64,000 bases of DNA from Marinomonas algicola (GCF_014805825.1 NZ_CP061941.1:4092001-4156000), one strand, 5' to 3'. Shown: positions 16,665-25,604, numbered from the stretch's first letter. Notes: generated by a model from the sequence alone, not told the origin. Program-made: numbers and translations.

Positions 16665-17516
16665 ATGAGCACTGATACAGATTATCAACCACCAAAAGTA
16701 TGGAAATGGGAAACTGAAAATGGCGGTGAATGGGCCAGCCTTAACCGACCCACTGCTGGCTCAACACACGAGCAAGACTTGCCTGTTGGTCAGCATCCTT
16801 TACAACTTTATTCATTAGCCACACCAAATGGCCAAAAAGTCACCATCATGCTAGAAGAGCTTCTAGCGATGGGGATTTCAGACGCCGAATACGATGCATT
16901 TTTAATTAAAATTACCGAAGGGGATCAATTTTCTTCCGGTTTTGTGGCCGCCAATCCAAACTCAAAAATTCCCGCCTTAATGGATCACTCAACCACACCC
17001 GCGACTCCGGTTTTCGAATCTGGGGCTATTTTGCACTATTTAGCGGAAAAATTTGATGCCTTAATCCCTAAAGATCACTTAGGGAAAACACAATGCCTTT
17101 CTTGGCTATTTTGGCAAATGGGCACGGCCCCCTATATTGGCGGTGGTTTTGGTCACTTTTATGCCTATGCACCTTCTAAAATGGAATACCCAATAGATCG
17201 CTTTACCATGGAAGCCAAACGCCAACTGGATGTTTTAGATAAACACCTAGCTGAAAACACCTACATGGCGGGTGATGAATACTCCATCGCCGACATTGCG
17301 GTTTGGTCGTGGCACGGTAACTTGGCATTAGGCCATCTGTATAATTCAGCTGAGTTCCTACAAGTGGACAGTTACAAAAATGTACAACGCTGGGCGAAGC
17401 ACATTCAACAGCGCCCTGCGGTACAACGAGGCATTGTGGTAAACCGTGTTTGGGGTGAAGGCGAGCACCTTGCAGAACGCCATAGCGCCGCCGATATTGA
17501 TGCGATTGTTAAGTAA
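16665..17516 (+). CDS. yghU: Glutathione-dependent disulfide-bond oxidoreductase YghU (GST family)
   Basis: The 283-residue protein matches YghU closely: N-terminal extension WKWETENGGEWASLNRPTAG, the thioredoxin-fold start HPLQLYSLATPNGQKVTIMLEELL, NPNSKIPAL, FESGAILHYLAEKF and FGGGFGHFYAYAP in the helical domain. YghU binds two glutathione molecules and reduces disulfides and organic peroxides. GGAG lies upstream of ATG at 16665. Confidence 0.93.
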   Translation: MSTDTDYQPPKVWKWETENGGEWASLNRPTAGSTHEQDLPVGQHPLQLYSLATPNGQKVTIMLEELLAMGISDAEYDAFLIKITEGDQFSSGFVAANPNSKIPALMDHSTTPATPVFESGAILHYLAEKFDALIPKDHLGKTQCLSWLFWQMGTAPYIGGGFGHFYAYAPSKMEYPIDRFTMEAKRQLDVLDKHLAENTYMAGDEYSIADIAVWSWHGNLALGHLYNSAEFLQVDSYKNVQRWAKHIQQRPAVQRGIVVNRVWGEGEHLAERHSAADIDAIVK

Positions 17517-17528
17517 CATCGACTCGAA

Positions 17529-17565
17529 TAAGTGTCCCTCTGTCACAAGGTAACTGAGACACTTA
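17529..17565. terminator. Hairpin between yghU and paiB (convergent)
   Basis: TAAGTGTC and GACACTTA pair across about 21 bases in the gap between convergent genes. It may serve either side; the T-tract is weak. Confidence 0.4.
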
Positions 17566-17585
17566 ATTCGGTTATTTCTAGGAGG

Positions 17586-18200
17586 TTACTTTCCAATACC
17601 CAGTTGTTTTTTCTGCATAAATTGGTACAAGCTCATTGGGTCTACATCAGTTTGTTGACTTAGTGAGCTTGCTACGCCTTGTTGATCATTTGCCTTTTTA
17701 TGTTGTCCGAGTTTGTACTGAGCTTCAAGCTTCGTTAGCGTGATTTTGCAAACAACAATCGCTTTTTGTAGTTTTTCTCGATACGAATCGGGCATCACAC
17801 TTTGATCACGCCACACGGCTGGCTCATAGTACTTAACCGTTTTCTCCATTACCTCAACTACGTCGGTTTCCGGCAACACAGTCACGTTCCCATAGGCATG
17901 AACAGCCGTATAATTCCATGTGGGTACATTCGGTGTGCTTTGGTACCAAGTCGGTGAAATATAAGCATGCGGTCCTTGGAACACGATCAATGCTGTTTTT
18001 TCGGCTAGCACTTTCCAATGAGGGTTCGCTCGCGCAAAATGGCCGTACAAGGTACCAAACTCACCTTCATTTTTATCTAAAATAAAGGGCAAATGCGTAC
18101 CTGTTAATGAATCACTTAAGATCATTCCAAAGCCATAGTCTTCGATAAAGCGATGAATTTCGTCTAAGTCCGTTACTTGGAATTGAGTAGGTATATACAT
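17586..18200 (-). CDS. paiB: PaiB-family FMN-binding protein
   Basis: The 204-residue product starts MYIPTQFQVTDLDEIHRFI, typical of PaiB proteins, and continues LTGTHLPFILDKNEGEFGTLYGHFARANPHWK and IVFQGPHAYISPTWY, the split-barrel FMN-binding core. In Bacillus PaiB is described as a negative regulator of sporulation and protease genes; in Gram-negatives its role is unclear. ATG at 18200 is chosen because GGAGG lies just upstream; it begins three bases after the stop of the acetyltransferase gene, so the two are coupled. Confidence 0.9.
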   Translation of the reverse strand: MYIPTQFQVTDLDEIHRFIEDYGFGMILSDSLTGTHLPFILDKNEGEFGTLYGHFARANPHWKVLAEKTALIVFQGPHAYISPTWYQSTPNVPTWNYTAVHAYGNVTVLPETDVVEVMEKTVKYYEPAVWRDQSVMPDSYREKLQKAIVVCKITLTKLEAQYKLGQHKKANDQQGVASSLSQQTDVDPMSLYQFMQKKQLGIGK

Positions 18201-18202
18201 AG

Positions 18203-18811
18203 CTACCTCCGCAAAGAGGCGGCTAACGTTGTTTTTACTTGAGGCCATTCAAAGTGAGTAAGACTAAATAACGCCGTATTTCTAATAGTGCCGTCACTTT
18301 GAATTCTTTGATGACGTAGTATTCCCTCAAACACACCACCAATACGAGCAATGGCATTTCTTGAACGCTGGTTATTTTCGTGTGTTTTTAATTGCACACG
18401 AATGGCACCTAAATCCTCAAACGCATGCCTTAACAACAAAAACTTAGCATGAGTGTTCACATAACTGCGCTGAAAGTCAGCGGATATAAACGTAAATCCA
18501 ATTTCGATGCCGCGATCGGCTTTCTCAATGGAACAATATCGAGTCGATCCGATAATACGATTAGACACTCTCTCAATAATAACAAAAGGCACATGCTCAC
18601 CTTTCATTTGAGCGTCAATAGACGCCTCTATCCATTTAGTGGCCGTGGCTAATGACTCACACTGGTTCGGTAAAACCCATTGCCATAGCTGAGGGTCATT
18701 ACCCGCTTGATAAAAGCCTTCAGCATCCTCTAATGTTAACGGTCTTAAGGTCACTTTATCCGTACTTAAAGTAACGGGCTGAGGATTAAATTCAGGTAAA
18801 GTGTCTAACAT
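18203..18811 (-). CDS. GNAT-family N-acetyltransferase (RimJ/RimL type)
   Basis: The 202-residue protein has the GNAT fold: VTLRPLTLEDAEGFYQ at the N-terminus, IIGSTRYCSIEKADRGIEIGFTFI, and the RSYVNTHAKFLLLRHAF and VQLKTHENNQRSRNAIARIG segments that hold acetyl-CoA. It likely acetylates a small molecule or a protein N-terminus. It is first in a two-gene operon with paiB, divergent from the MocR regulator. Confidence 0.9.
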   Translation of the reverse strand: MLDTLPEFNPQPVTLSTDKVTLRPLTLEDAEGFYQAGNDPQLWQWVLPNQCESLATATKWIEASIDAQMKGEHVPFVIIERVSNRIIGSTRYCSIEKADRGIEIGFTFISADFQRSYVNTHAKFLLLRHAFEDLGAIRVQLKTHENNQRSRNAIARIGGVFEGILRHQRIQSDGTIRNTALFSLTHFEWPQVKTTLAASLRR

Positions 18812-18889
18812 ATTGATCTCTCCTTTGAATGCTCTTTAAGCGACTGACTGCAAAATTTTCATCAAATTAATTAAGACCATTCTCAATGA

Positions 18890-18915
18890 AACTGGTATAA
18901 ATAAAATAACCAGTT
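18890..18915. promoter_or_regulatory. Inverted repeat between GNAT-paiB and the MocR regulator
   Basis: AACTGGT (18890-18896) and ACCAGTT (18909-18915) form an inverted repeat with a 12-base AT-rich spacer, in the 129-base divergent gap. Placement makes it a candidate operator for the MocR protein. Confidence 0.45.
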
Positions 18916-18940
18916 ATCATTTATAAGATAGACCAGACCA

Positions 18941-20413
18941 ATGAGAATTTTCACCTTAACATTAGATGCGCAAATCAAACCCATTTTTTTACGTATCGCC
19001 TATGGCTTACGACATGCCATACAAACAGGCAAACTGACGAGCAATGAGCGTTTACCCTCTGCGCGTAAACTGGCCGAGCAGCTCAATACAAATAGACATA
19101 CTGTGATGGCCGCCTACCAAGAACTTATAGCTCAAGGTTGGGTTGAATCTATTGAACGAAAGGGTTACCAGGTTGCTAAATCATTGCCAATAGAAAACAG
19201 TGATTACTCACTTTCATCGCTCTCAACTCATGAAAAAATGACGTTCAAATGGGATATAAATACCGAAATCAGCGAAAGTAGCCTAGATAAACCGGCGCAT
19301 ACATACCGTTATAATTTTGCCGGTGGTTCACCTGATGTGGCTTTATTCCCTTTTAAAGACTTTAAATCTTATATGAATGACAGTTTAAGCCGTCCCAATC
19401 TTGACGACTTGAATTACGGCAATAATGCGGGGAATAGCCATTTTATCGAGCAAGTTACAACCTATTTGAGGCGCGTTCGTTCTATTACTAACAAAGAGAT
19501 CATTGCGGTCAACGGCTCTCAGGAAGCCATTTACCTAATCGCACGTTTGTTACTCAAAACAGGGGACAAGGTCGCGGTTGAATCATTGGGTTATCAACCT
19601 GCTTGGAATGCCTTTCGAGCAACAGGGGCAGACCTTGTGCCGATACAACAACATGCTAATGGTATTGATATTGAGGAGCTTAGAAAGACCTTTTCCACTC
19701 ATAACATAAAATTAATCTACCTCACGCCATTACATCAATACCCGACCACGGTGACCTTACCCATTCACGAACGTATGGCCATTTATCAGTTAGCTGCGCA
19801 GTACAATGTGGCCATTCTGGAAGACGACTATGATCATGAATTTCACTATGACAGCCAACCTCTTATTCCTTTAGCCGCCGATGATCCTTTAGGCTTGGTT
19901 ATCTATCTATCAACGTTTTCTAAAATTATGTTTCCCGGTGGACGTATTGGCTTTATGGCTGTCCATAAAGCACTGCTTCCAGCGATTACTCGTTATCGCA
20001 GTACCATGAATCATAAGCCCAACGTATTAATGCAAGATGCGATTGGTCGTTGGATGCAAGACGGAGGCTTTGAACGGCACCTTCGCCGGATGACGAAACG
20101 GTATCACCAGCGCCGAGACCACTTAATTCAACTTTTAAACACTTACAAAGAACAAGGCATTTCTCTCGACTATTATTTACCCGCAGGAGGTATGTCTCTC
20201 TGGTTGGACATAAAATCCCATGCTAAAGAATTGGAACAAGCCTGTCATAAAAACGATATTTACCTCGCGGCAGAGCAGCACTTTCATCTAGACACGTCAA
20301 AAGATGAAAACCGTTATGTTCGATTAGGTTATGCAGGATTAGATTCGGATAAATTAACAGAGGGGCTAGAGTCTATGTTCTCATTGCTTAAAGACCTTCA
20401 ATTAAGAGGATAA
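18941..20413 (+). CDS. MocR/PdxR-type transcriptional regulator
   Basis: The 490-residue protein fuses an N-terminal GntR winged helix (about 10-75: LPSARKLAEQLNTNRHTVMAAY) to a fold-type I aminotransferase domain (about 120-490). The PLP lysine is Lys328 in YLSTFSKIMFPGGRIGFM, and LEDDYDHEF matches the family. MocR proteins sense PLP, GABA, taurine or similar amines. Its divergent placement suggests it controls the GNAT-paiB operon and possibly itself. Confidence 0.9.
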   Translation: MRIFTLTLDAQIKPIFLRIAYGLRHAIQTGKLTSNERLPSARKLAEQLNTNRHTVMAAYQELIAQGWVESIERKGYQVAKSLPIENSDYSLSSLSTHEKMTFKWDINTEISESSLDKPAHTYRYNFAGGSPDVALFPFKDFKSYMNDSLSRPNLDDLNYGNNAGNSHFIEQVTTYLRRVRSITNKEIIAVNGSQEAIYLIARLLLKTGDKVAVESLGYQPAWNAFRATGADLVPIQQHANGIDIEELRKTFSTHNIKLIYLTPLHQYPTTVTLPIHERMAIYQLAAQYNVAILEDDYDHEFHYDSQPLIPLAADDPLGLVIYLSTFSKIMFPGGRIGFMAVHKALLPAITRYRSTMNHKPNVLMQDAIGRWMQDGGFERHLRRMTKRYHQRRDHLIQLLNTYKEQGISLDYYLPAGGMSLWLDIKSHAKELEQACHKNDIYLAAEQHFHLDTSKDENRYVRLGYAGLDSDKLTEGLESMFSLLKDLQLRG

Positions 20414-20585
20414 CATTTTTTAGCCCCCTCCAATGACTCTTGTAAAAGAGACTTACAGAGCCAAATAACAGCGTCAATTTTACCTCTGTGAAAATTTTAC
20501 CGATGAGTCTGTATTAAATTTACACAAGCACACATTTTGCTTTTGATAAAAAAAATAAATCCTTATAAATCAAACAATTAATAAA

Positions 20586-20602
20586 TTGGCACGATCTTCG
20601 CT
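20586..20602 (+). promoter_or_regulatory. Sigma-54 type -24/-12 promoter ahead of the YqjD-like operon
   Basis: TTGGCACGATCTTCGCT keeps the -24 element TTGGCACG exactly and the strict GG-N10-GC spacing (GG 20588-20589, GC 20600-20601). The -12 box is TTCGC rather than TTTGC. The predicted start near 20613 leaves about 35 bases to the ATG. No enhancer-binding protein lies next to it. Confidence 0.65.
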
Positions 20603-20648
20603 ACTCCATAGATGAAAGTGACATTCACTCATTTATTGGAGATAAATC

Positions 20649-20975
20649 ATGAGTACCGCAACACAAACTAAATCAACACAAGCGAAGCAAACTAAACGTG
20701 ATAACGCACATGAAACCATTGATAAAGCGGCGGATAGCGCTCATAAAGGTGTCGATAAAGCCGCAGAAACCTCCGCTAAAGGTGAGCAAAAAGTACAAGA
20801 AGTCACCCAACAAATAAGCCAGCAAGCACACGAACTGGCCGATACAGCCAAACAGCAATCTGAAAAAGTTACTCAGGCTGTGAGCTCTTACGCAAAAGAA
20901 AACCCGGTAAAAAGTGTCGGGATTGCGTTTTTAGCGGGTGCACTTGTTGCTGGTCTCTTCTGCAAAAAGAAATAA
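20649..20975 (+). CDS. YqjD/ElaB-like (DUF883) inner-membrane protein
   Basis: The 108-residue protein is an Ala/Lys/Gln-rich amphipathic helix (residues 1-80, with repeats of the HETIDKAADSAHKGVDKAAE type) ended by one membrane segment, NPVKSVGIAFLAGALVAGLF, and a KKK tail. This is the DUF883 layout; E. coli YqjD anchors ribosomes to the membrane in stationary phase. GGAG precedes the ATG. It is the first of three genes resembling yqjD-yqjE-yqjK. Confidence 0.85.
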   Translation: MSTATQTKSTQAKQTKRDNAHETIDKAADSAHKGVDKAAETSAKGEQKVQEVTQQISQQAHELADTAKQQSEKVTQAVSSYAKENPVKSVGIAFLAGALVAGLFCKKK

Positions 20976-21041
20976 TACAGTTTACAAGAACATCAGCATT
21001 TCAGACGCCTATAGTCCACACATTGAGCAGTTGGTTTCATT

Positions 21042-21422
21042 ATGACGACATCAGAAAATAATCCAACAGGTGAATCCATTAACTTAAATACTGTGACTCG
21101 CCTCCACAAGCGCTGGTTAAAAGAAGTGTTTGGACTAGCGGCACTGGAAGCGAAAATATCCATCGTTTCCAGCGCCCAACTGCTTGCACTCATGTGCGGC
21201 ATTGTCTTTTTATTGGTGACCGCTTGGCTATTAATTTTAACCGCCATCGGAGTGGTTGCATGGAGTTATGGCGCTCCATTGCTAAGCATCATCATAGGCG
21301 CTCTGTTGTTTACCATGATAAGTACATTCGGATTGATGCTTTGGGTCCGTAACATACTTAAAGAAATGAATTTCACTCGTACGTTGGATGCCATTATTCC
21401 TGACGATGACGATGATCCATAA
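21042..21422 (+). CDS. YqjE-like two-helix membrane protein (phage-holin-like family)
   Basis: The 126-residue protein has a hydrophilic N-terminus, two adjacent membrane segments (about 47-72 and 78-103) and an acidic end, DAIIPDDDDDP. Length and layout match the YqjE / holin-superfamily III proteins that follow yqjD in other bacteria. Its function there is not known. It starts 66 bases after the DUF883 gene. Confidence 0.75.
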   Translation: MTTSENNPTGESINLNTVTRLHKRWLKEVFGLAALEAKISIVSSAQLLALMCGIVFLLVTAWLLILTAIGVVAWSYGAPLLSIIIGALLFTMISTFGLMLWVRNILKEMNFTRTLDAIIPDDDDDP

Positions 21423-21439
21423 AGGGCACTGGGGGAACT

Positions 21440-21784
21440 ATGTTTGGTTTATCTAAGCTACACAAACGCAGAGAAAGGATGTATGCCAATTGTTTAGTCA
21501 TGGAGCAGACGGCCAATAAAGCACGACAAAAATACCTAAAACAAACCCTAGAAACGGCAGCGAGTCCAAAAGGGTTGCTCGCTGGATTTGCCGTTGGATT
21601 TACCTCAAACTGCGGTACAACGAAAGGAGGCCATTATCAACTTGTTAAATCCGTTCAAAAAGAGCTGTTTCAACTCCTTCAACAAGGGCTCATTACTAAA
21701 ACAACGGAAGTTAAAGCAACGGAAGTTAAAGCAACGGACGCCTCTCATGAACAAGCTGACGATCAACAAGAACCAAGCGAGTAA
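21440..21784 (+). CDS. Hypothetical protein in yqjK position
   Basis: The 114-residue protein has a basic start (FGLSKLHKRRERMYANCLVMEQTANKARQKYL), a short Gly-rich hydrophobic patch (KGLLAGFAVGFTSNCG) and a Glu/Lys-rich tail. The tail carries a perfect 15-base tandem repeat (21702-21731) coding TEVKA twice. It starts 18 bases after the YqjE-like gene, so the three probably form one operon. The position suggests a YqjK counterpart, but similarity is not obvious. Confidence 0.7.
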   Translation: MFGLSKLHKRRERMYANCLVMEQTANKARQKYLKQTLETAASPKGLLAGFAVGFTSNCGTTKGGHYQLVKSVQKELFQLLQQGLITKTTEVKATEVKATDASHEQADDQQEPSE

Positions 21785-21962
21785 TGACACAATTTTTACT
21801 TTAGTTTCATACAGTTAAAAAAACACATCTAAGCAACTCGTTTTTTATTCCTTTTTACCATTAAACATACCACTAAACTGATCGATAACTAATAGGGTGA
21901 AGTGCGTTGATTGATAGATCAGAGGTGCGCATTTATAAAATGGTAAGGTGGAGGAAGAGACG

Positions 21963-23057
21963 ATGGATTTTAAAATCAATATGGCATCTCAACGTGACTT
22001 TCAAAGGTCTGAGACGGTTACCCAACGTACTATTTGGCGACCACAAGCGGAATCAAATGAAGAGCAAACACAAGAAAATGATTCGATCGCTAGAATGCGA
22101 ATAGTTTACCAACAAACATTAGAACAATCTTCTGTAAGTAACTCCCAATCACAACAACAAATATCACAATCAACAGAAAATACTTCTGAACAAGAGTTCG
22201 ATGCCCTTAGCCAAGACCATAAACTCATGGAAACAAAAACCTTACTGGAAATGATGTTTGGCGTATCCTTCACCCTGTACAAAAGTCCTCGTGCTGAAAG
22301 TGATCAGCCCCCCCCTTCTGACAACCTTAACAATATCGCTAACCCGCAGAGCCGCACTCAAAATCAAGGACGTGTAGAGGTTAATGGCCAACCACTCGAA
22401 CAAGTAAGTCAACGATTCCATGAAATAAAAGAATCTGAAAAAACCAGCTTTCAAGCGAATGGCGAAATGGTATTGCAAGATGGTCGGCGCTTTAATATTG
22501 ATTTCTCTCTGGATATGGCACGCACAAGAGAAGAATCTTTTTATGGTGAAATGATTATCTCAGGCAATCAAGTCGATCCACTTACCATCAATTTAAACGG
22601 CAACATGGCTCAACTTAGTCAAAATAAAGTTCAGTTTGATATCAATAATGATGGGGAAATGGACAGTGTACATTACGCCAGCGGTGATTCTGCATTCCTA
22701 GCAATAGATAAGAACGGCAATGGCCGTATTGATGATGGAGGGGAGTTATTTGGACCTCAATCCGGCAGTGGTTTTGCCGATTTAGCACAATACGATGAAA
22801 ATCAAGATGGTGTGATTGATCAAGCTGACAGTATTTTTGACAAATTGGTTTTAACACAAAGAGATGAAGCCGGTAATGAAACCTTACTATCTTTAGAAGA
22901 CATTGGCATTGAAGCCTTCTTACTGTCATCACAAGACACCCAGTTTAGTCTATTCAACTCAAAAGGAGAAAGAGCAGGCATCATTCAAGAAACAGGGCTG
23001 TACCTTAAATCCGATGGATCGGTAGACAGCATGCAACATGTGGACCTTATTATTTAG
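21963..23057 (+). CDS. Protein with EF-hand/dockerin-type calcium loops
   Basis: The product is 364 residues. The first ~100 residues are Gln/Ser-rich and low complexity. The C-terminal third has three calcium-loop sequences: DINNDGEMDS, DKNGNGRIDDGGELFG and DENQDGVIDQADSIF, the pattern of bacterial EF-hand repeats. No signal peptide is seen, though similar proteins are often exported by other routes or attached to flagella or biofilm. ATG at 21963 is chosen because GGAGG lies eight bases upstream. I cannot give a function. Confidence 0.75.
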   Translation: MDFKINMASQRDFQRSETVTQRTIWRPQAESNEEQTQENDSIARMRIVYQQTLEQSSVSNSQSQQQISQSTENTSEQEFDALSQDHKLMETKTLLEMMFGVSFTLYKSPRAESDQPPPSDNLNNIANPQSRTQNQGRVEVNGQPLEQVSQRFHEIKESEKTSFQANGEMVLQDGRRFNIDFSLDMARTREESFYGEMIISGNQVDPLTINLNGNMAQLSQNKVQFDINNDGEMDSVHYASGDSAFLAIDKNGNGRIDDGGELFGPQSGSGFADLAQYDENQDGVIDQADSIFDKLVLTQRDEAGNETLLSLEDIGIEAFLLSSQDTQFSLFNSKGERAGIIQETGLYLKSDGSVDSMQHVDLII

Positions 23058-23306
23058 ATTGGAGAAATTAGCTTGACGAGACTGATGGGAAAGGTTCGGT
23101 TTTAAATCCTCCTCGTATCCATCTAGTTTTCGCGCTTTCTTATATAAATACGTTTCATCTCAAGCCCATTATTTTCCTGCATGATAAAAGTTCATAGGGA
23201 AATAATAGGGTTTTATTCTTGATATAAACAGATCAATTCTATTTACCTAATGTAACTATTATTTAGCATTAATATGGATACTAATACTTTTATTCCTATC
23301 AATTAA
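23058..23306. other. AT-rich intergenic stretch
   Basis: I see no gene, no clear hairpin and no strong promoter here; it ends where the conserved leader of exported-protein copy 4 begins. Confidence 0.4.
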
Positions 23307-23506
23307 TGTGCTCTAAATACTTATGAAACTGCACATTCCATCCTTAAAATCCTTAATTAGTACGAATAAAACGATAAGCAAGTAACAAACTGGGAAGCCG
23401 CTTCCAAAGGCTGTTTTTAATAAAAAAATTAGACAATAATCACTCCATCGAAACGCGAAAGCGGTTCAAAAACTATTCAATTTAATTTAATTTTTTGGAG
23501 ATTATT
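23307..23506 (+). promoter_or_regulatory. Conserved leader of exported-protein copy 4
   Basis: The surrounding DNA has diverged from copies 1-3, but TGTGCTCTAAATAC, AAACTGCACATTCCATCC, GGGAAGCC...AAAGGCT and ATAATCACTCCATCGAAACGC are kept. The hairpin is GAAACGC-GAAA-GCGGTTC (23450-23467), with one central mismatch and a GNRA loop. Confidence 0.6.
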
Positions 23507-23791
23507 ATGAACACATTTACTAAAGCAACATTGGCTCTTTTGGCTTCTTCTGCAATCGCTACGTCAGCTTTCGCAGCAACCGGTTCTTCTGATGATTCAG
23601 CTTACGAAACCTACCGTAACAACATCTCCAGTGTCGAAGCTTTGTCTAACACACTTGATGCCAAAGGCATTGACTATAACGCTGAAGTAAACCTAGATGG
23701 CGCGAATACATTTGCCAAAAAAGCCGAAGTTTACAGCGATAAACACCAGGAATTACAAACAATCTTTAATGCGGCTCACTTCGCGAATTAA
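23507..23791 (+). CDS. Small exported protein, diverged copy 4
   Basis: The product is 94 residues, about 85% like copies 1-3 by eye: signal peptide MNTFTKATLALLASSAIATSAFA, then TGSSDDSAYETYRNNISSVE, ALSNTLDAKGIDYNAEVNL and the HFAN end. ATG at 23507 is preceded by TTGGAGATTATT; an upstream in-frame TTG at 23495 is inside that RBS. It stands alone, outside the 1-6 kb repeats, and may be the ancestral or an older copy. Confidence 0.85.
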   Translation: MNTFTKATLALLASSAIATSAFAATGSSDDSAYETYRNNISSVEALSNTLDAKGIDYNAEVNLDGANTFAKKAEVYSDKHQELQTIFNAAHFAN

Positions 23792-23830
23792 TGAATCGTT
23801 CCGCTCTCCCCTTTTCCAAGGTTCCTTTTT

Positions 23831-23867
23831 AAGCCAGATTATCGAGAGCGATAGTCTGGCTTTTTTT
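23831..23867 (+). terminator. Intrinsic terminator of exported-protein copy 4
   Basis: AAGCCAGATTATCG pairs with CGATAGTCTGGCTT (one G-T pair) around an AGAG loop, then seven Ts. Confidence 0.9.
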
Positions 23868-23951
23868 ATATAAAACGCCTTTCTAGAACACATGCCAGAA
23901 GAAAAATATCCCTGTACTATAGGAGTATAACCAGACATCGAGAGATTGCTT

Positions 23952-24473
23952 ATGTCACACCTTATTGAAATTGAACTCCCAGAAGTCGCTCTGTCAGCCA
24001 GATACCGAGAAAATGGAGCCTTTGTCGATTGCTACTCTGTTGATGTGCCAAAAGAAATTTCTTTAGAAAAATATATTCAGGCTTTTTACACAACGCCTTT
24101 ATTTAAAATAGAACGGACTATTTTATCGCTAGCAACATTAAAAGCCACATCGGATAAAGACGCGATTAGATTGTCAACAAATCAAACTAGGCACTATTCA
24201 ATTTGGACCGTTGAAAATAGAGTGGACAACCAAATTTTATTGGCCGATGTGACTGGAAAGACAAAATCGTGGTTAATGGTACAAGAATTAAAGAGTGGAA
24301 AAAGTTCAATTACGCGCCTTTACTTTGGGTCTGTCGTCGTACCCAAAGGAGTATCTAAAAACGGTCAGGCATCATTTGGATTCGTGTTTCATTTACTCAG
24401 TCAGTTTCATAAAACCTACAGTCGAGCCCTTTTAAACGCTACCGCAAAAAAACTACTCAAAGAGACAACTTAA
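23952..24473 (+). CDS. Hypothetical protein, DUF2867-like
   Basis: The 173-residue protein has no signal peptide or membrane segment. Features are LPEVALSARYRENGAFVDCYSVDVP, HYSIWTVENRVDNQILLADVTGKTKSWLMV, TRLYFGSVVVP and the C-terminal FVFHLLSQFHKTYSRALLNAT. The pattern of a lipid-like or SRPBCC-type barrel followed by an FxxxSxFHxxYSRxLL helix resembles DUF2867-type proteins, but this is by eye only. ATG at 23952 is chosen over TTG at 23946. Confidence 0.65.
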   Translation: MSHLIEIELPEVALSARYRENGAFVDCYSVDVPKEISLEKYIQAFYTTPLFKIERTILSLATLKATSDKDAIRLSTNQTRHYSIWTVENRVDNQILLADVTGKTKSWLMVQELKSGKSSITRLYFGSVVVPKGVSKNGQASFGFVFHLLSQFHKTYSRALLNATAKKLLKETT

Positions 24474-24483
24474 CGAAAAATAA

Positions 24484-25152
24484 TCATTGTTGCTGTAGCA
24501 TTAGCGTTGAAAAATGCACATCGCTAAACTCCTCTAAGCTCCTAATTTTCATATGCGCAATAGCAAACTTGTTATCCATAAACTCTTTAGATGACGGCAC
24601 GGCCACAACTCGCATATTCGCATTCCTAGCGGCGCAAATACCTGAAAAAGAATCTTCAAATACAACACACTTTAATGGGTCCACATTTAATTTTTGAGCC
24701 GTGGATAAGTACACAGCCGGATCAGGCTTCCCTTTCTCTTCAAACTCAGACGAAGAAATAGCCTGAAAATAATCGGCTATTCCCAGCGTGTTCAAAACAA
24801 TCGGAATCAGTCTAGAAGGCGCGTTGGTTGACAGACCAACCTTCACTTTTTTGTCTTTGAAAAAGTGTAACGCTTCCTTAACCCCTTTTATTGACGTACC
24901 TTTTTCAAGAATTAAATGGGCCACATAATCAACAACTTCATTTTCTACCTGAGCAAGAGTTTTACCTTGCCAAGGGTAAAGCTCATACCAAAACTGAGTC
25001 ACCTCTTGTGTCGTCATTGACGCCGTCTTAGCCGATAACGCTTCCGTTATGTCCACACCTAAGGATGAGAACACCTTTTTTTCTGCTTCCTTCCACATGG
25101 GTTCAGAATCTATAAGAACGCCATCCATATCAAAAATTACGGCTTCAATCAT
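24484..25152 (-). CDS. HAD-superfamily sugar phosphatase, HxpB/YniC-like
   Basis: The product is 222 residues. Motif I is FDMDGVLIDSEP (nucleophile Asp8, acid Asp10), motif II GLSTNAPSR, Lys motif in EEKGKPDPAVYL, motif IV CVVFEDSFSGICAARNANM. The cap segment (FWYELYPWQGKTLAQVE) resembles E. coli YniC/HxpB, which removes phosphate from hexitol and 2-deoxyglucose phosphates. It is convergent with the DUF2867-like gene, only 10 bases apart. Confidence 0.88.
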   Translation of the reverse strand: MIEAVIFDMDGVLIDSEPMWKEAEKKVFSSLGVDITEALSAKTASMTTQEVTQFWYELYPWQGKTLAQVENEVVDYVAHLILEKGTSIKGVKEALHFFKDKKVKVGLSTNAPSRLIPIVLNTLGIADYFQAISSSEFEEKGKPDPAVYLSTAQKLNVDPLKCVVFEDSFSGICAARNANMRVVAVPSSKEFMDNKFAIAHMKIRSLEEFSDVHFSTLMLQQQ

Positions 25153-25307
25153 TTTCTACCTTTTGCGCAAGACACGTGTTTAGCACTTATTGAGAGTCTA
25201 AAGAATAGGAATACGATCACGTTAAAACACGTTCGAACCATGCTCGTGAACCAAAAACGGCCATGGTTCGTAAGTATTCTATGCTTTGACTAAACGGAGA
25301 CTTACCC

Positions 25308-25604
25308 ATGTTATTAGAAGAACTAAAAACAATCCAAAGATTCGATAAAGTAAAGTTGCACTCTTTAGAATCTAACTTATACCAGCTTTCCGTTATTATC
25401 GACGATCAAGAAGACTATATTCAACGGAAAAATGGCAGGTTCCTAACCAGTCACAACAAATTGGACTTGCAGGCCTTATTTAAAGGAAAAGAGGTTGGGT
25501 CCATGGTGCTCTGTCACCAAAGCGCTTATGACGAAATGGTTGGTCAACCCTCGAGAATGGGGATCAATGATTTAGAAGTGCCACTAGGAAATCATATGGC
25601 TTAA
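25308..25604 (+). CDS. DUF6482-like small protein
   Basis: The 98-residue protein MLLEELKTIQRFDKVKLHSLESNLYQLSVI goes on to QALFKGKEVGSMVLCHQSAYDEMVGQP and ends VPLGNHMA. The helix-strand start and the LCHQSAYDEMVG segment fit DUF6482, a family of unknown function in gammaproteobacteria. The left arm of a 21-base perfect inverted repeat overlaps its last four codons and stop. Confidence 0.7.
   Translation: MLLEELKTIQRFDKVKLHSLESNLYQLSVIIDDQEDYIQRKNGRFLTSHNKLDLQALFKGKEVGSMVLCHQSAYDEMVGQPSRMGINDLEVPLGNHMA

Noticed and set aside
21702..21731. Tandem repeat as a possible phase-variation tract
   Set aside because: The 15-base unit is a multiple of three and occurs only twice, so changes would not shift the frame.
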